This document shows, piece after piece, positions 50,523-61,223 of a stretch of DNA of 64,000 bases (the first letter of the stretch is position 1; every line of letters begins with the position of its first letter). The translations under genes and the position numbers were made by a program. This stretch comes from Seminavis robusta (taxonomy: Eukaryota > Bacillariophyta > Bacillariophyceae > Naviculales > Naviculaceae). Location: positions 16,927 through 80,926 of the forward strand of contig CAICTM010000285.1 of NCBI GenBank assembly GCA_903772945.1, read 5' to 3'. The notes under the pieces are model-generated. The model made no database searches. It had not been told where the DNA came from and worked only from the letters and a program-made list of their open reading frames with translations.

Positions 50523-51584
50523 AGAGTAAGCCTATGGATGCCTACAGTACCTAGCTAGTAGCATCATAATTCAGGCTGAGGGAGATCTAATATAGGAAAT
50601 ACACGTTTTGTTGTACGAATTAATTCTCGTGGAGATGCTGCGTTGTTTTATAATGAGATTCAGAAACAGTTGAAAAGGGAGCGTTCGTGTGATGGTTTTA
50701 CTGAATATGAAGGTATGCATCATTGGAGAGAGGGGGCGGTCTTCTTTTGACGGTGTGTTTTAAGGACCCTAAGACTACGATCTCAATCTTTGGATTGGCG
50801 CATGGCGCCGGTAGGCGAAGGCAACGTACGTGCTGCACCGGTATCTAGTTGTTGTTCTATTTCGAGGATCCAACAGCAAGCATACCCCCTCCAGTGATGT
50901 TCGTATTACATCGGGACTCCCAACGTCCATGCCATTACAGCCTGGAAGATTTGCTTCAAAGTGGAGCTGTTGAAGGAACATCGAGAAAGAGGAACAGCGA
51001 GAAAGAGCAATTATTATACAGTCTATTACTGAGTAATGAGTACTAGCTAGTAAGTAATCGAGGCGATCTCGCATAAGGTACGGTAGGTGGATCCCTCAGA
51101 CGGCCTCTGAGGTGCGTCTCCCCAACGTTTTTCTTCCAAACTTCCCTTGACTTGAGTCGACTGAGTCGACTCGACTATCACTCGACTCGACTCCCACATC
51201 CCCAATCCCACATTCCCAACCCACCAACCAACCAGATCCCCGGGAAGTCATCCGCGACCAAGCACGAGACCTGGCCATGAACGCTATTTTAAAAGTAGAA
51301 GGAGACGAAATGTTAAATCCATTTTTCACCACTGAGACACATTTTTCTTTCAATGACCTTCAACATCGACTCACAGACATTGCATGCAGGTCGAAATCTA
51401 GCTGCAAACCGGTGCAACCAACTCATCCTCATCGTTTGTCCACGACAAGCGACATGGCAACACTTGATACGGTAATACCGGCAACAGACCTCAAAAGCTT
51501 CAGTCTGCAGCACATCCTCTCGTCTGCTTGAACTCGATCACACAAACGAAAGAGTGAAAGTAAACAACAATTACTGAAGCAACC
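50523..51584. other. Intergenic region with a possible small coding fragment
   Basis: The stretch at 51135-51200 is a cluster of GAGTC/GACTC pentamers (gagtcgactgagtcgactcg and relatives). A frame around 51230-51531, with ATG 51277, reads DPREVIRDQARDLAMNAILK and FFTTETHFSFNDLQHRL in a coding-like style and ends after 84 codons. I cannot assign it; it may be a relic or a small gene. Nothing else is called. Confidence 0.35.
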
Positions 51585-52763
51585 ATGGGAGCACCCCAAG
51601 TCGACGAACCCGAGCTGTCTCTGGACGACGTGTTCAACGTCAACAAAGATGCCGACAATGCCACCAGCACTGGCGGTAGTAGTACCAATAATAATGGATC
51701 GTCCAATCGGAGCTGGGGCTTTGCGTCGGTGGAGAGACGATTGGATCTCAACCTGAGTCTCAACTTGGAACGACAAGAAGCCAAGATGAATGCCTTGATG
51801 CTGAAAGGTGACACGACATTCCGTCCGTCCCCTGCCGTGGCCCAATTGACGTCGACGGTCGACGCGTTAGAAGACGATTTGACGGGGATGCTGGACAGTG
51901 TGGCGGCCTTGAGCAACAACTTTGCGCAATGGCGGAAACAAACGCAACTACACAAGAGACAGCAATCCAGGTTAATACGACACAACATTACTAGTGGACT
52001 TGGCTCTGTCGATGGAGCGGATGGCGACTACGACTATGATGACGAGGATGACAGCGTGGTCAGTGACAAGAAGAAAAAGAGCAAGAAGAAGGACAAGAAG
52101 AAGAAGAACAAACAGCAGCAGCAAGAGGACGACGATGACGATGTCTTTTCTGTGGTGAGTGACAGTGGAAGAGACGAAGAGGATCCTCCCTTTATTGTCA
52201 AGAGCAAAAAGAAGAAAAAGAAGAAACAACAACCACAAGAGGAGGCTATAGCCTTTGAAATTCCAGCAGCACTCAGTGAAGGCGGAACCAAGAAAAAGAA
52301 GAAAAAGAATACTCTAGATGACGCCTTTTCTCTGGATGGTGGTATGGACTGCTCGTCCAATTCCGTGTCGTCTGCCTGGACCACTGGCGACCTGGCCAGA
52401 ACCAACAAGAAAAAGAAAAAGCAACTAGCTGCCAACGAAGAGGACATACCCTCCTTTTTCGATTGGACACAATGGCGGGATCATCAAACAACCGAGAACG
52501 CTCCTGATGAGGAAGCATTATTTGACTGGGAGCAATGGCGACAAGACCAAGAAGAGGCATCGACTTCTAGGCGAGCGCCCAAGAAAAAGCTCAAGAGGCG
52601 GGTGACTTTGGCTGTTACCACCACCACCAGCAATAAGGGAAAAGCAAACAAAGCAGAAACAAAGGCAACAAAGACCACCAAGCCCAAGAAAAAGAAAAAG
52701 CCAAAAGACACGGCACTGATGCAGATCTTGTCGGCCAGTGCCACGAACTTGCGACTAGAATAA
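51585..52763 (+). CDS. Lys-rich protein with two FDWxxWR motifs
   Basis: A 392-residue protein from ATG 51585 (accATGg). Residues 40-130 form a compact region with helical potential (SVERRLDLNLSLNLERQEAK, TSTVDALEDDLTGMLDSVAA, FAQWRKQTQLHKRQQSR). Residues 140-290 alternate Asp/Glu clusters with KKKKK runs. Then FFDWTQWRDHQ and, about 20 residues later, LFDWEQWRQDQ. A basic RAPKKKLKRRVTL segment and a Thr/Lys-rich tail end in SASATNLRLE. No signal or membrane segment. It shares only the FDW motif and the charged style with the other members in this window. Confidence 0.8.
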   Translation: MGAPQVDEPELSLDDVFNVNKDADNATSTGGSSTNNNGSSNRSWGFASVERRLDLNLSLNLERQEAKMNALMLKGDTTFRPSPAVAQLTSTVDALEDDLTGMLDSVAALSNNFAQWRKQTQLHKRQQSRLIRHNITSGLGSVDGADGDYDYDDEDDSVVSDKKKKSKKKDKKKKNKQQQQEDDDDDVFSVVSDSGRDEEDPPFIVKSKKKKKKKQQPQEEAIAFEIPAALSEGGTKKKKKKNTLDDAFSLDGGMDCSSNSVSSAWTTGDLARTNKKKKKQLAANEEDIPSFFDWTQWRDHQTTENAPDEEALFDWEQWRQDQEEASTSRRAPKKKLKRRVTLAVTTTTSNKGKANKAETKATKTTKPKKKKKPKDTALMQILSASATNLRLE

Positions 52764-53377
52764 TAATGAGGCAGACGACCTGCCTTTTTGATTCATTTAG
52801 GTTTTTTCAAAAACACTCCTAGCTAGCGACTTGTGTACCATAGGCTAGTTTTTTCTCGCAATCTACATCATGACGTAGTGGGCATACCGGTACCTGGGGG
52901 AATCGCTTACGTTCTTGCTCTTCCATTTGCAGCATTCCTTGCCATCAAAACTGGCTCAAGAACAGCACCCATTTGCTCACAACCGAAAGAATCGGTGGGT
53001 GGAGAAGCAGGCCATGTAGAAGGAGCTGCCTTCTAGCTAGTCTCATTTGCGTCACCCTTCCCTTCTTTTTGGTGCTGCATCTGTTCTTCATCCCTCACAA
53101 GAGCGATGGCACATCAAAGGAGGGAGGGACTCTGAAGTGCATCCATCTTCTGGCTTTTTGAAGCAAAATCGATTCTACTCAATACAAATGATTCCATTGA
53201 TGCAATCATTCATTCCTAACGGTATCAACCAAACAGCTCAGATCAACATTTTGCCACCGAGGTGCGCCCCCTAGAGGTGCAGAATTCTGACGCCAACCTC
53301 CTGACGCCGACATTGGTGCCCTAGAGGTGCAGATGCTAAGATTGGCGTGCTTTCGTTGTGCTGGCTTCTTAGGTTAT
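52764..53377. other. Convergent intergenic region
   Basis: Contains a short direct repeat, ccctagaggtgcag, at about 53269 and 53311 with related flanks. No gene is seen. Confidence 0.5.
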
Positions 53378-54667
53378 CTACGACCAGATGTATGCCCTTG
53401 GCAGCATCTCTTTAGCTTTTCTGGCGCACATCCATTGCACATCTTCTTCTTCCAAGCATGAAACAAGAGCCAAAAGAAGCTCAGAAAATGGCAATGCCAT
53501 CAAGTTTTGTGGGCGAATCAACTTGCATTCCTTAAACCCCTCAACTTGTACAACTTGACGGCCATCTCGCAACCCATCTTTGCAGACCAGGCCTAGCTTT
53601 AGGTTCATTGCAGAACCTTTAGGACTTACAAGGCCATGAATTTGAACCCATTCACCGGCTTCAAAGACGCCTCTCAACATTCCAGAATCCCAAGCATTTA
53701 GGATAGGAACTTCCTCAATCTCGGTGAAACTTGGGGTCTGTGCTATGATGCGCATCTGGCGGCATTCTGCAACTTCCTTCAAGAATTCAGAGAGTTTGTG
53801 AGAGTCATGTGCCACTGGACCACCAGTTTTGGAGATTTTCTCAAATAGTGCAGTCGCCTCCCTGAGCTCTTCAGGCGTACGGTCCTCAATTCTTGGATAA
53901 TGTGGACGCAGCCCATGACTGATGAAGCCAGACAGAGCGCCTGCCCATATGAAAGTTAATTTTGCATTTTCCTCGTCTTTTGTAGTCCGTGCTAGACGCG
54001 CCACCTTGATGACTCTCTTGAGTGTGCCATCATGACACCACCATGTCGGGGTCTCCAGATCATCTTCTTTACTACACATCTCAGCCAGACGACAAACGCA
54101 CATAGCCCATCTGCAATGAGCTTCATCAATACTTCCGCCCTCTCTTTTTCCATTCATGCTTTCCAATATCACCAAGGCATACCGCTTGCACGCCTCCTTG
54201 ATGTATGAAAGAGCTTGCCTTGTCATAGCTGATACCAGAAAAAGGCCACCAAGGAGGTAATAGGCTTTTGGTTGGCTTGCATCGCATTTCATTGCTTTGC
54301 GGAGTACTTTCTTGGCACCCGCAAAGTCACCGGATGCAATTCTTTTTCTACTTTCCAGAATGTAGCCATCATATTGAGATTCCTTGGCGGAGTCTTCCCA
54401 TTGCTTGCAAGGGCAAGATCCAACCGCGCCTTCCAATAGGAAGCAAGTACAAGAAGATCTAACCACGTCCACCACCTCACGTATGCTTTTCCTTGCATCG
54501 TGTTGATGCCATCTTTTGTGCTGTGGCCATACCTTCTTGCAGCATGACCGGGAGCAGAACACTGCTGGAACCAGCCCAGCATCATGACAGAGCTGGCAAA
54601 CATTACGAAATCGCTTGCCTTCTGGTTCTTCCTCCTTGCAGCCCATGCAGAAAGTCTTGGCTTTCAT
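53378..54667 (-). CDS. MYND-like zinc finger / TPR-like protein
   Basis: A 429-residue protein from ATG 54667. Residues 7-57 show CMGCKEEEPEG, CQLCHDAGL, then VFCSRSCCKKVWPQHKRWHQH. This is the C-x2-C...C-x2-C...[FY]-C-S-x-x-C-x-K-x-x-W-x-x-H-x-x-x-[HC] pattern of MYND fingers, with a final His in place of Cys. A second Cys cluster (SSCTCFLLEG, SCPCKQW) follows. Residues 100-160 look like tetratricopeptide helices (ESRKRIASGDFAGAKKVLRK, KAYYLLGGLFLVSAM). MYND fingers usually bind proline-rich peptides. The C-terminal region (ISKTGGPVAHDSHK onward) is not assigned. The gene is divergent from the gene at 55360. Confidence 0.7.
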   Translation of the reverse strand: MKAKTFCMGCKEEEPEGKRFRNVCQLCHDAGLVPAVFCSRSCCKKVWPQHKRWHQHDARKSIREVVDVVRSSCTCFLLEGAVGSCPCKQWEDSAKESQYDGYILESRKRIASGDFAGAKKVLRKAMKCDASQPKAYYLLGGLFLVSAMTRQALSYIKEACKRYALVILESMNGKREGGSIDEAHCRWAMCVCRLAEMCSKEDDLETPTWWCHDGTLKRVIKVARLARTTKDEENAKLTFIWAGALSGFISHGLRPHYPRIEDRTPEELREATALFEKISKTGGPVAHDSHKLSEFLKEVAECRQMRIIAQTPSFTEIEEVPILNAWDSGMLRGVFEAGEWVQIHGLVSPKGSAMNLKLGLVCKDGLRDGRQVVQVEGFKECKLIRPQNLMALPFSELLLALVSCLEEEDVQWMCARKAKEMLPRAYIWS

Positions 54668-55359
54668 ACATACCTGTAGTGGCCTCTCGCTATACCATCA
54701 AGGGGAGTGGAGTCCATTGGTTTGCTTGCTTTTGCAGCTGCAGCTTTCGCGAAAATGATTGTTGATTGATAAATGGCAGCGCATACATGTACTAGACTAC
54801 TGTAATAGCTTTAAAGCTAGTACCGGAGTACCGGTACTAGTACATCCGTTGCGAGGGCTGTAAACTTCAACGAAGATTTGAGCTTCTGTTTTCAGAATGG
54901 TCACTATGTCTCTTGATGCCTCCCTTTAATTCTTGGCCTTCCACTCTTGGACATTTCTCACAGAACAGTTGAACTCTGGAACTCTTGCGTGATAAACGCC
55001 TTGCGCTCCAGAGCTCTTTTCCTTTCATCGATCAGTTCGTCAGCCCCCTCTACTCTTGGTGCAACCACCGGAAAGCGTAGAGCTGCTGTAGAAGCCGGTA
55101 GGAATATGGATCAACTACCGGAATAATTTAGGGTTAAAGTTCATAGTTATTTGTTAGTTTCCGGTGGTTGATCTTTTCCGGTGGTAAACCCAAGAGTAGT
55201 CTCATGGATTCAAGTTTGCTCAGAAACCAAGCAAGCATACAACCGCTCCACTTTAGCCGAGCTCCCTCAAGCAAGGCATTCAACTTACTTGTTGTGTTGC
55301 AGGCTTGGTTCGCTTCAGCCATTCCTCCTCCAATACTATAAGATAGATTCCAACGCACA
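54668..55359. other. Divergent intergenic region
   Basis: Carries the promoters of the MYND-like gene and the Lys/Asp-rich gene. A palindromic cluster (taccggagtaccggtactagtac) lies near 54822. No gene called. Confidence 0.5.
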
Positions 55360-56802
55360 ATGGCAGCACCGGGCCGCGGCGTGACCAACATGGGTCTCGC
55401 CTTTGCGGCGCAACAAGCGAAACTCGCGAAATTGACGGCGGATATGGACCATGATTTGGAAGATCTGGGAGGCGAATTGGAAAAGTTCAATGACAGTTTC
55501 CAAGCCACCACGGGCGTGTTGAGTCCGCATTTGGCGCCCGATGCCGATCAGACGGAACTGAAAGAGACGGAAAAAGTATTGGAAAAGTACTACCACGAAG
55601 CGGAAAAGAAGGAAATTCGCAAGGAAATCGAACAGCAACGACAGATGGAAAAGGAGATTGAATTGCAGGCCAGAGTGCAACAAGTAGCCGTGACGGAGGA
55701 CGAAGAAGAATACTATAGCGATGAGGAGGAATACAGCGACGAGGAGGAGTACAGCGATGAAGAGGATTACAGCGATGAGGCATCGATTGATTCGGACGAT
55801 GACTACTCGGAATCGTCGGAAGAGGATGACGAAGGTTCCTATTCGTCCGACGACGAAGAAGGGTCGTCTTCTTCTGTGGAATCTGACTATGACGACGACG
55901 AAGGGAGCTATTCCGACGAATCGTCCGAAGGCGATTCCGACAGCAGCGGCAGTTTCTCGAGTAGTGAAGAATCCGCCGAGCCTCCGCCACCTGCACAACC
56001 ATCGCCTCCTCCACTATCGCCCAAGAAAAAGGGCAAGAGCAAGGAAAAGGAAGTCGAGCCTCCACCATCCCCTCCCAAGCTATCCAAGTCCAAATCCAAA
56101 GAGGTCAAACACAAAGATGTCGTCAAGGAGAAGGACAAGCCAAAAGACAAATCCAAAGACGACAAAAAGCACAAAGAAAAGGACAAAGAGAAGGACAAAG
56201 GGAAGGACAAATCAAAAGACGACAAATCAAAAGACGACAAACCACCAAAAGAAAAAAAAGACAAAAAGAAAAAGAAAGACAAGAGCGAAAAGTCTTCTTC
56301 TTCTGACAAGGACAAGAAGAAAAAGAAAAAGAAGAAACGAGACAAAGACAAGGATGGAGACAAGAAGAAAAAGAAAAAATCAAAGTCCAAGGATGACAGT
56401 GATGATGGTGAAAAGAAGAAGAAAAAGAAGACGAAATCCAAATCAAAGGACGATGGAGAGAAGAAAAAGAAATCCAAAACAAAAAAGTCCAAGGACGATG
56501 GCGAAAAGAAAAAGAAAAAGTCCAAGTCAAAGAGTGGTGACAAGGGCAAGAAAAAGCACGATGAAGATGGCAAGGAACGAAAGAAAAAGCCAAAGGACTT
56601 GAAGAAAAAAGACAAGGAGGGTGCCACAGCAAAGACAAAGACAAAATCAAAGGATCTGGCACACAAAAAGCCAAAGCAAACCGTCAAGGTCAAGGTATCA
56701 AAGAAGACAGCCGACAACAAGAAAAAGGGCGACTCTGGCGGAGGCGCTGGAGGAGAAGGAGAAAAACGTACTCTATTTGGGTTCCTACGACGAAAAAAAT
56801 AA
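55360..56802 (+). CDS. Acidic-then-lysine-rich protein with N-terminal coiled coil
   Basis: A 480-residue protein from ATG 55360. Residues 1-110 are ordinary: MAAPGRGVTNMGLAFAAQQA, then DMDHDLEDLGGELEKFNDSF and a Glu/Lys coiled coil to about residue 110. Residues 118-205 are acidic and Ser/Tyr-rich with four YSDEE repeats and SSSSVESDYDDDEG. After a poly-Pro spacer (PPPPAQPSPPPLSPKK) the rest is a long Lys/Asp/Glu array (KDKSKDDKKHKEKDKEKDK, DGEKKKKKSKSKSG). The tail is GEGEKRTLFGFLRRKK, a short hydrophobic-basic end. No known domain. Charge segregation of this kind suits an RNA- or chromatin-binding or condensate protein (inference). Confidence 0.85.
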   Translation: MAAPGRGVTNMGLAFAAQQAKLAKLTADMDHDLEDLGGELEKFNDSFQATTGVLSPHLAPDADQTELKETEKVLEKYYHEAEKKEIRKEIEQQRQMEKEIELQARVQQVAVTEDEEEYYSDEEEYSDEEEYSDEEDYSDEASIDSDDDYSESSEEDDEGSYSSDDEEGSSSSVESDYDDDEGSYSDESSEGDSDSSGSFSSSEESAEPPPPAQPSPPPLSPKKKGKSKEKEVEPPPSPPKLSKSKSKEVKHKDVVKEKDKPKDKSKDDKKHKEKDKEKDKGKDKSKDDKSKDDKPPKEKKDKKKKKDKSEKSSSSDKDKKKKKKKKRDKDKDGDKKKKKKSKSKDDSDDGEKKKKKKTKSKSKDDGEKKKKSKTKKSKDDGEKKKKKSKSKSGDKGKKKHDEDGKERKKKPKDLKKKDKEGATAKTKTKSKDLAHKKPKQTVKVKVSKKTADNKKKGDSGGGAGGEGEKRTLFGFLRRKK

Positions 56803-57239
56803 AGAGTTGGAACAGATCGAATCGACGCATGATCCATATCAATCGTGATGGCATCATAACTGACGTCCATCGTCAATCGATACTGCAAGAATTGCTGCCT
56901 CGTCAAGCCAATGAGATGAAGGATTCGGGAGCTTAAGTGTCCTCGAGTCAGGCAAACTGTTGGTTTTGACAAGCACCCTGCCTTGAACGCCCAAGGTACT
57001 ACGGTAGCTAGTAGTACAAGCTAAGAAACTACGTGTACGAAGAGGCGATTGATTTGTTTCTCGTTCCTCCTACTGAAAGCGCGTCCCTAGCTAAGATATC
57101 CCTACTAGCTACGATAGGCTAGCTAGATAAACGAAACTCCAAATCCCAGCAAGTAAGTGGAAGTAAGTTAGGATCCTGTAGCAACGTTGCCTGGATATAC
57201 ATACTGTACTGAACTGTACTGAACTGCTAGCTACCGTAG
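56803..57239. other. Convergent intergenic region
   Basis: Separates two convergent 3' ends. It contains gctagctagataaac and similar CTAG elements near 57115 and 57230. No gene is seen. Confidence 0.5.
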
Positions 57240-59264
57240 CTAGTTGTGAACCGACTTGGACAAGTTTCGCTCCGAGTTTCGCCGATGTGACTTGGAGGAC
57301 AGACGCGGGTCCGAGTTGCTTTTCTTCATCGTCCGTTGCCTGTCTTTGCGCCAACTCTTCCAGTCAAAAATGTCCGTCTTGGCGAATAGGTCGCTGTTGT
57401 CCCATGATTGCGCACGTCGGAATCCCTTTTTATTTTGGGACGGAATCGGTGGTGGCTTTTTCTTGCTGTTAAGTCCTCGCTCCGATTGTGTTCGTTTGAT
57501 ACTCTCTCTTCGCTTGTTGTTGCTGTTGCTGCTCGTCGACTGATCATCACTGTCGTCGTTCCACTTTTCCGAATGTGATTTAGTCAACCGATTCGTAAAC
57601 CCACTTCGACGCTTGTCGCGTTGCCACTTTTTCCAAGACGCAGTATTATTACTCTTGTCCTTGTTGTTCACTGGCGATTTGGAATGGGACCGTCGCGGTG
57701 ATAAACTACTAGTAGACGACTTTCGCTGACTACTCCTTTTATTGGTGGAGGACCGAGAATGATCCGAGGCCGTTTGTAGATCCTCGTTTTCAAACGCAAA
57801 TTCCCCTTCCTCGTCGTAGTCGTCACCGATGGATGTCAAGCTTCTCATGGATTCCTCCATTTCCTCCCACTCATCGAGCTTGGCCAGTACAGAGCCCTCG
57901 TCGAAATTGGCCCCACCAACATCTGCATCGCCATCCTCATCGGAGGAGGAGGACGCAGTCCTTGACGTGGAGGAGAGTTGTCGTCCATCTTTTCTTTGTC
58001 TCCATGCAGTCCAATCAAAAAATCCTTCCCTGTTGTTGTTGGTGGTGTTGACTTTGCTGTTTTTGTCATTGTCGTTGGCTTTCTTTGCATTGTTGTCTTG
58101 AACGATGCTTTCCATGACTTCTTGACTGACGATGCTGCCGTCATGACTGCTTCCACTGGTCCGTCGTTTGGGCATTCGTAAATGTGAATCCTGGCGTTTC
58201 AACGTCTCGTCGTGCCCCCATCGCTGGGAGGATTCCTCCATACTATTGTTATTGCTGTTGTTTTGTGAATTGTTGTTGCTTAGTTTTCGCTTTTTCCAAT
58301 TGCGCCATCGATCCCAATCACAAATAAAGGCTTGATCATTGGAAGTTTCATCGACCCTCAGAATTCCGTTGCGTAACAGTACTTCGTCACTGTCATTATT
58401 GTCAGTTCCTTTCCTACCATCATCATCCTTGTCAATTATTTCGGATAGGCACAGTGAATGTGCAGAATTGTGTGGGTTGGAACCTCGTTGGCTCTTTCGG
58501 TTGTTGTCTTTTGTTGGTTCTTCTGCTGGTTCGGATGAATGAGAAGACGAAGACGAAGAAGAGCTGTCTTCACTACTGGATGATTCGGAAGAAGAGGAAT
58601 CCGACGACTCGGATGAAGCGGAGGAATCCATACTGGGGTCATCCGATGTGATGGAATCATCAATGCTCATGTCATCCTGTATGTCTTCATCTTCTTCTGC
58701 CACTGCCACTTCTAATTCAGGGTCGCCATGACTGCTTTCCTCATCTTCTTCTTCTCCCTCATCCTCCAGATCAATGTCATCCACATCGTCTTCGTCGTCA
58801 TCCGATAGGGCTCCTTCCTCAACCCCCAATTCTTCTTCTTCGTCCTCCTCATCTGAGACATCATTCTCCAGAGCCTGTTGACGTTCCAATTCTTCCTTTT
58901 CTTCCTCTTCCTTTCGCTGCTTCAAATCGTCCGCAACTTGTTGTCGAAACTCTTCCTCTTCGTCGTCAAACACATTGGTGTTGGGAGCACTAAAGACTTT
59001 CATGGCAATGGCGCCAATGGCGCTGGTGTCACTCGTCGTACCAGCCTCCCCAGATTCGTCGTCGTCGCCATCGGCATCAATGGTGATTTTGGCAGCCACT
59101 TCAAAGAATGTTTCTTCTTCCTTTCGGTCCAATTCATTGGTCTCCAGAGCGTCTTCCAAGTCAGCAATCGCGGCTGCCATTTGGGCTGCCTCTTCGGCCA
59201 ACGCGGCTTCATCGAGGTCTCCCGTAAACAACGGCGACGTCGTATCCTCGCTCACGGCCGCCAT
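57240..59264 (-). CDS. Acidic/Ser-rich protein with three FDWxxW-type motifs
   Basis: A 674-residue protein from ATG 59264. Residues 15-60 form a helical start (LAEEAAQMAAAIADLEDALE). Residues 60-260 are dominated by Asp/Glu and Ser (DDDEDDVDDIDLEDEGEEED; SSSESSSSEDSSSSSS). Three Trp elements follow: FICDWDRWRNWKKRK (about 314), GFFDWTAWRQRKDGR (about 412) and DIFDWKSWRKDRQRT (about 633), plus TASWKKWQRDKRR. The C-terminus reads KKSNSDPRLSSKSHRRNSER and NLSKSVHN, matching the tail order of the gene at 44072-45430. TQSERGL and NSERNL suggest R-x-x-S phosphorylation sites. No catalytic domain, signal or membrane segment. Confidence 0.85.
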   Translation of the reverse strand: MAAVSEDTTSPLFTGDLDEAALAEEAAQMAAAIADLEDALETNELDRKEEETFFEVAAKITIDADGDDDESGEAGTTSDTSAIGAIAMKVFSAPNTNVFDDEEEEFRQQVADDLKQRKEEEEKEELERQQALENDVSDEEDEEEELGVEEGALSDDDEDDVDDIDLEDEGEEEDEESSHGDPELEVAVAEEDEDIQDDMSIDDSITSDDPSMDSSASSESSDSSSSESSSSEDSSSSSSSSHSSEPAEEPTKDNNRKSQRGSNPHNSAHSLCLSEIIDKDDDGRKGTDNNDSDEVLLRNGILRVDETSNDQAFICDWDRWRNWKKRKLSNNNSQNNSNNNSMEESSQRWGHDETLKRQDSHLRMPKRRTSGSSHDGSIVSQEVMESIVQDNNAKKANDNDKNSKVNTTNNNREGFFDWTAWRQRKDGRQLSSTSRTASSSSDEDGDADVGGANFDEGSVLAKLDEWEEMEESMRSLTSIGDDYDEEGEFAFENEDLQTASDHSRSSTNKRSSQRKSSTSSLSPRRSHSKSPVNNKDKSNNTASWKKWQRDKRRSGFTNRLTKSHSEKWNDDSDDQSTSSNSNNKRRESIKRTQSERGLNSKKKPPPIPSQNKKGFRRAQSWDNSDLFAKTDIFDWKSWRKDRQRTMKKSNSDPRLSSKSHRRNSERNLSKSVHN

Positions 59265-61223
59265 AATGGTGGACTATATATAGAGAGACTGGAGCGAAGT
59301 GGATGGAGTGGAGGTTGTGTCGAATAGTTGTTGCTTTTGGGATGACCCGTTGGCGCTGGATGGACTCAGTCACTCAACTCAATTCAATTGACCGTTACTT
59401 TCAGTGTGGGCTGTCTGTTTTCATTGCATGCTCTCTTATTATACTTTCCAACCAACCTCACAACAAAACTAGTCTATCCGTTCTCTCTATTCTGAGATCT
59501 GATCGTCACTAGTATGCTTGCAGCCAGAACAACATGAATGTGGGCGACTGTTCAAGATTACCGTCCGGTACCACGCAGTCGATCTTACGATGCCGATACC
59601 CCTCGCGCTTTTTTTTTCTCTTCTTCCCTTTGTGAGCGTTGGTTAACGTTTAGTCATACACCTCTTCCGCCTGGTTGGAAGTTCACTCCTGCGTTGTCCT
59701 GTTCTCGCTTTTAAGCTTCTTCACTCATTCTTTGTACAAAACCTAGAATTAAGGGAACGGCACTTTCGTGATGTTGTTCACCTGAAGCGGTCATAGTCAT
59801 GATGATGATAAGCCATTAGAGTTGGTACTACTTCAAGTGGGCTTTAGGATGAAACTCACTCTATTACGTGTATTCACCCCTCATCACTCCCGCAAACGCT
59901 CTGAAACCAAAAACTCGGATCTCGGCCATCAACCCTTTGCACTTTGCACGTAGTCTACCAGTCACCGGTAGACTATCGGTACATGTATTTTGTAAGTTAT
60001 CTTCGTCGTTCGTCGGGCCAGGGTCAGAGATTCCTACTAGCTAGCTTGAGTTCCGGAAGTCGCTACACTAGTTCAAACTGGGCTTTAGGGAAAACTCTCC
60101 TAATCACCCCTCCCCTGCCTGAAACAACAAGCTCTATCGAAGCTACATGTATCTGCCATCCCATCAACCTTCACACTTACTTTGGTGCTGCTTTGCACCT
60201 TCCTTATCTTCGTCGTTCGTCGGGCCTGCAGGGTCAGATGATTGAATCGAATCATTCCTAGAGTTACGGGAACTCTTCACACTGATCCTCCTGATACAGC
60301 CAGCTAGTACTGATACACAGCTACTGATACACAGCTACACAGCTACTCAGTACTAAGCGGCTGCTATCTAGTAGCGCTAAGGCTTTGACTAGCTACAAGC
60401 CATTTATTGCTTGGTGTGATCGCGGGGCACAGCCAAGGCGCCAAGAAGCAAAAGCAAGCTACATGTCCTATTCATTCAACCATTCAACCGAGCTAAAGAT
60501 CCGAGCCTTGTTCCGCAACCCACCTCATTGCTTCACACATGTGCATCTCACTTGCTTCAACAAGGGAGTCAATCGAGCCAGTGGTATTGTAGAGGTGCGT
60601 CGCTCTCCCACAGCAGAAGAGGAGGATTAAAGTCACCTGATGTGCGAAGGTCTCCTTCCAGTCATGCCTTCCAGATACTCACTGTAGCTCTAGTGCATTG
60701 CTTGTACTCACCTCTTCAAGGGTTCTAACCTCGCAATACGTACCGTAGAGAGGGATAGGTATCCACCATGGCTGGCGAGGCAACACGGCTGCGTTTCACC
60801 CCTTTCATGGGCGAAAAGGCTTTGATGAATGCTACTGCCAGCCAGCAAAGCAGCCAAAGAGCAACATGGCTGCTCTACTTCGGTACATGTATGTACATGT
60901 AGTAAAAGCTGTAGTAAGTTAGTTTGCTGAACTTCTGGCTCAGAGACACTCTTGCTGCTGGCATTCAGGAAAGGACAGAGCCGCCTTTATGGGCGCAAAA
61001 TACAATCAAGAGCTCTTTGTTCAAGTAACGACCGTTTCTGGGTGCGCTGAAGGATGTGTGCATGACTAGTAGTGATAATTCAAGGTTTCAAGCACTTTTC
61101 TTATTGTTCTTTATTACGTGTACTGTATATATGGTTCTTTGCTTCGCCTGCTCTATTTCTTCTTCGTTTCGCTCTTCATGCTAGTACGAATGATGGGCAA
61201 CCACTCATCTGCTATTTCACCAT
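59265..61223. other. Gene-poor region with a diverged tandem duplication
   Basis: Two related segments lie at about 59830-60045 and 60070-60262, sharing gggctttagg, ccatc-aacc, and ttatcttcgtcgttcgtcgg. Palindromic TACATGTA elements occur at 59979, 60147 and 60880-60900. No supported gene. Confidence 0.5.
59830..60262. repeat. Diverged tandem duplication of about 235 bp
   Basis: Unit 1 starts with ttcaagtgggctttagg and unit 2 with ttcaaactgggctttagg. Both continue through a shared tcacccctc/tgaaac section and end with ttatcttcgtcgttcgtcgg. The units have diverged by substitutions and indels. Confidence 0.55.

Noticed and set aside
55908-56972. Phe/Ser-rich minus-strand frame that looks like a membrane protein
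   Set aside because: It is the antisense of Lys/Asp repeats (AAG gives CTT, GAC gives GTC); not a real transmembrane protein.
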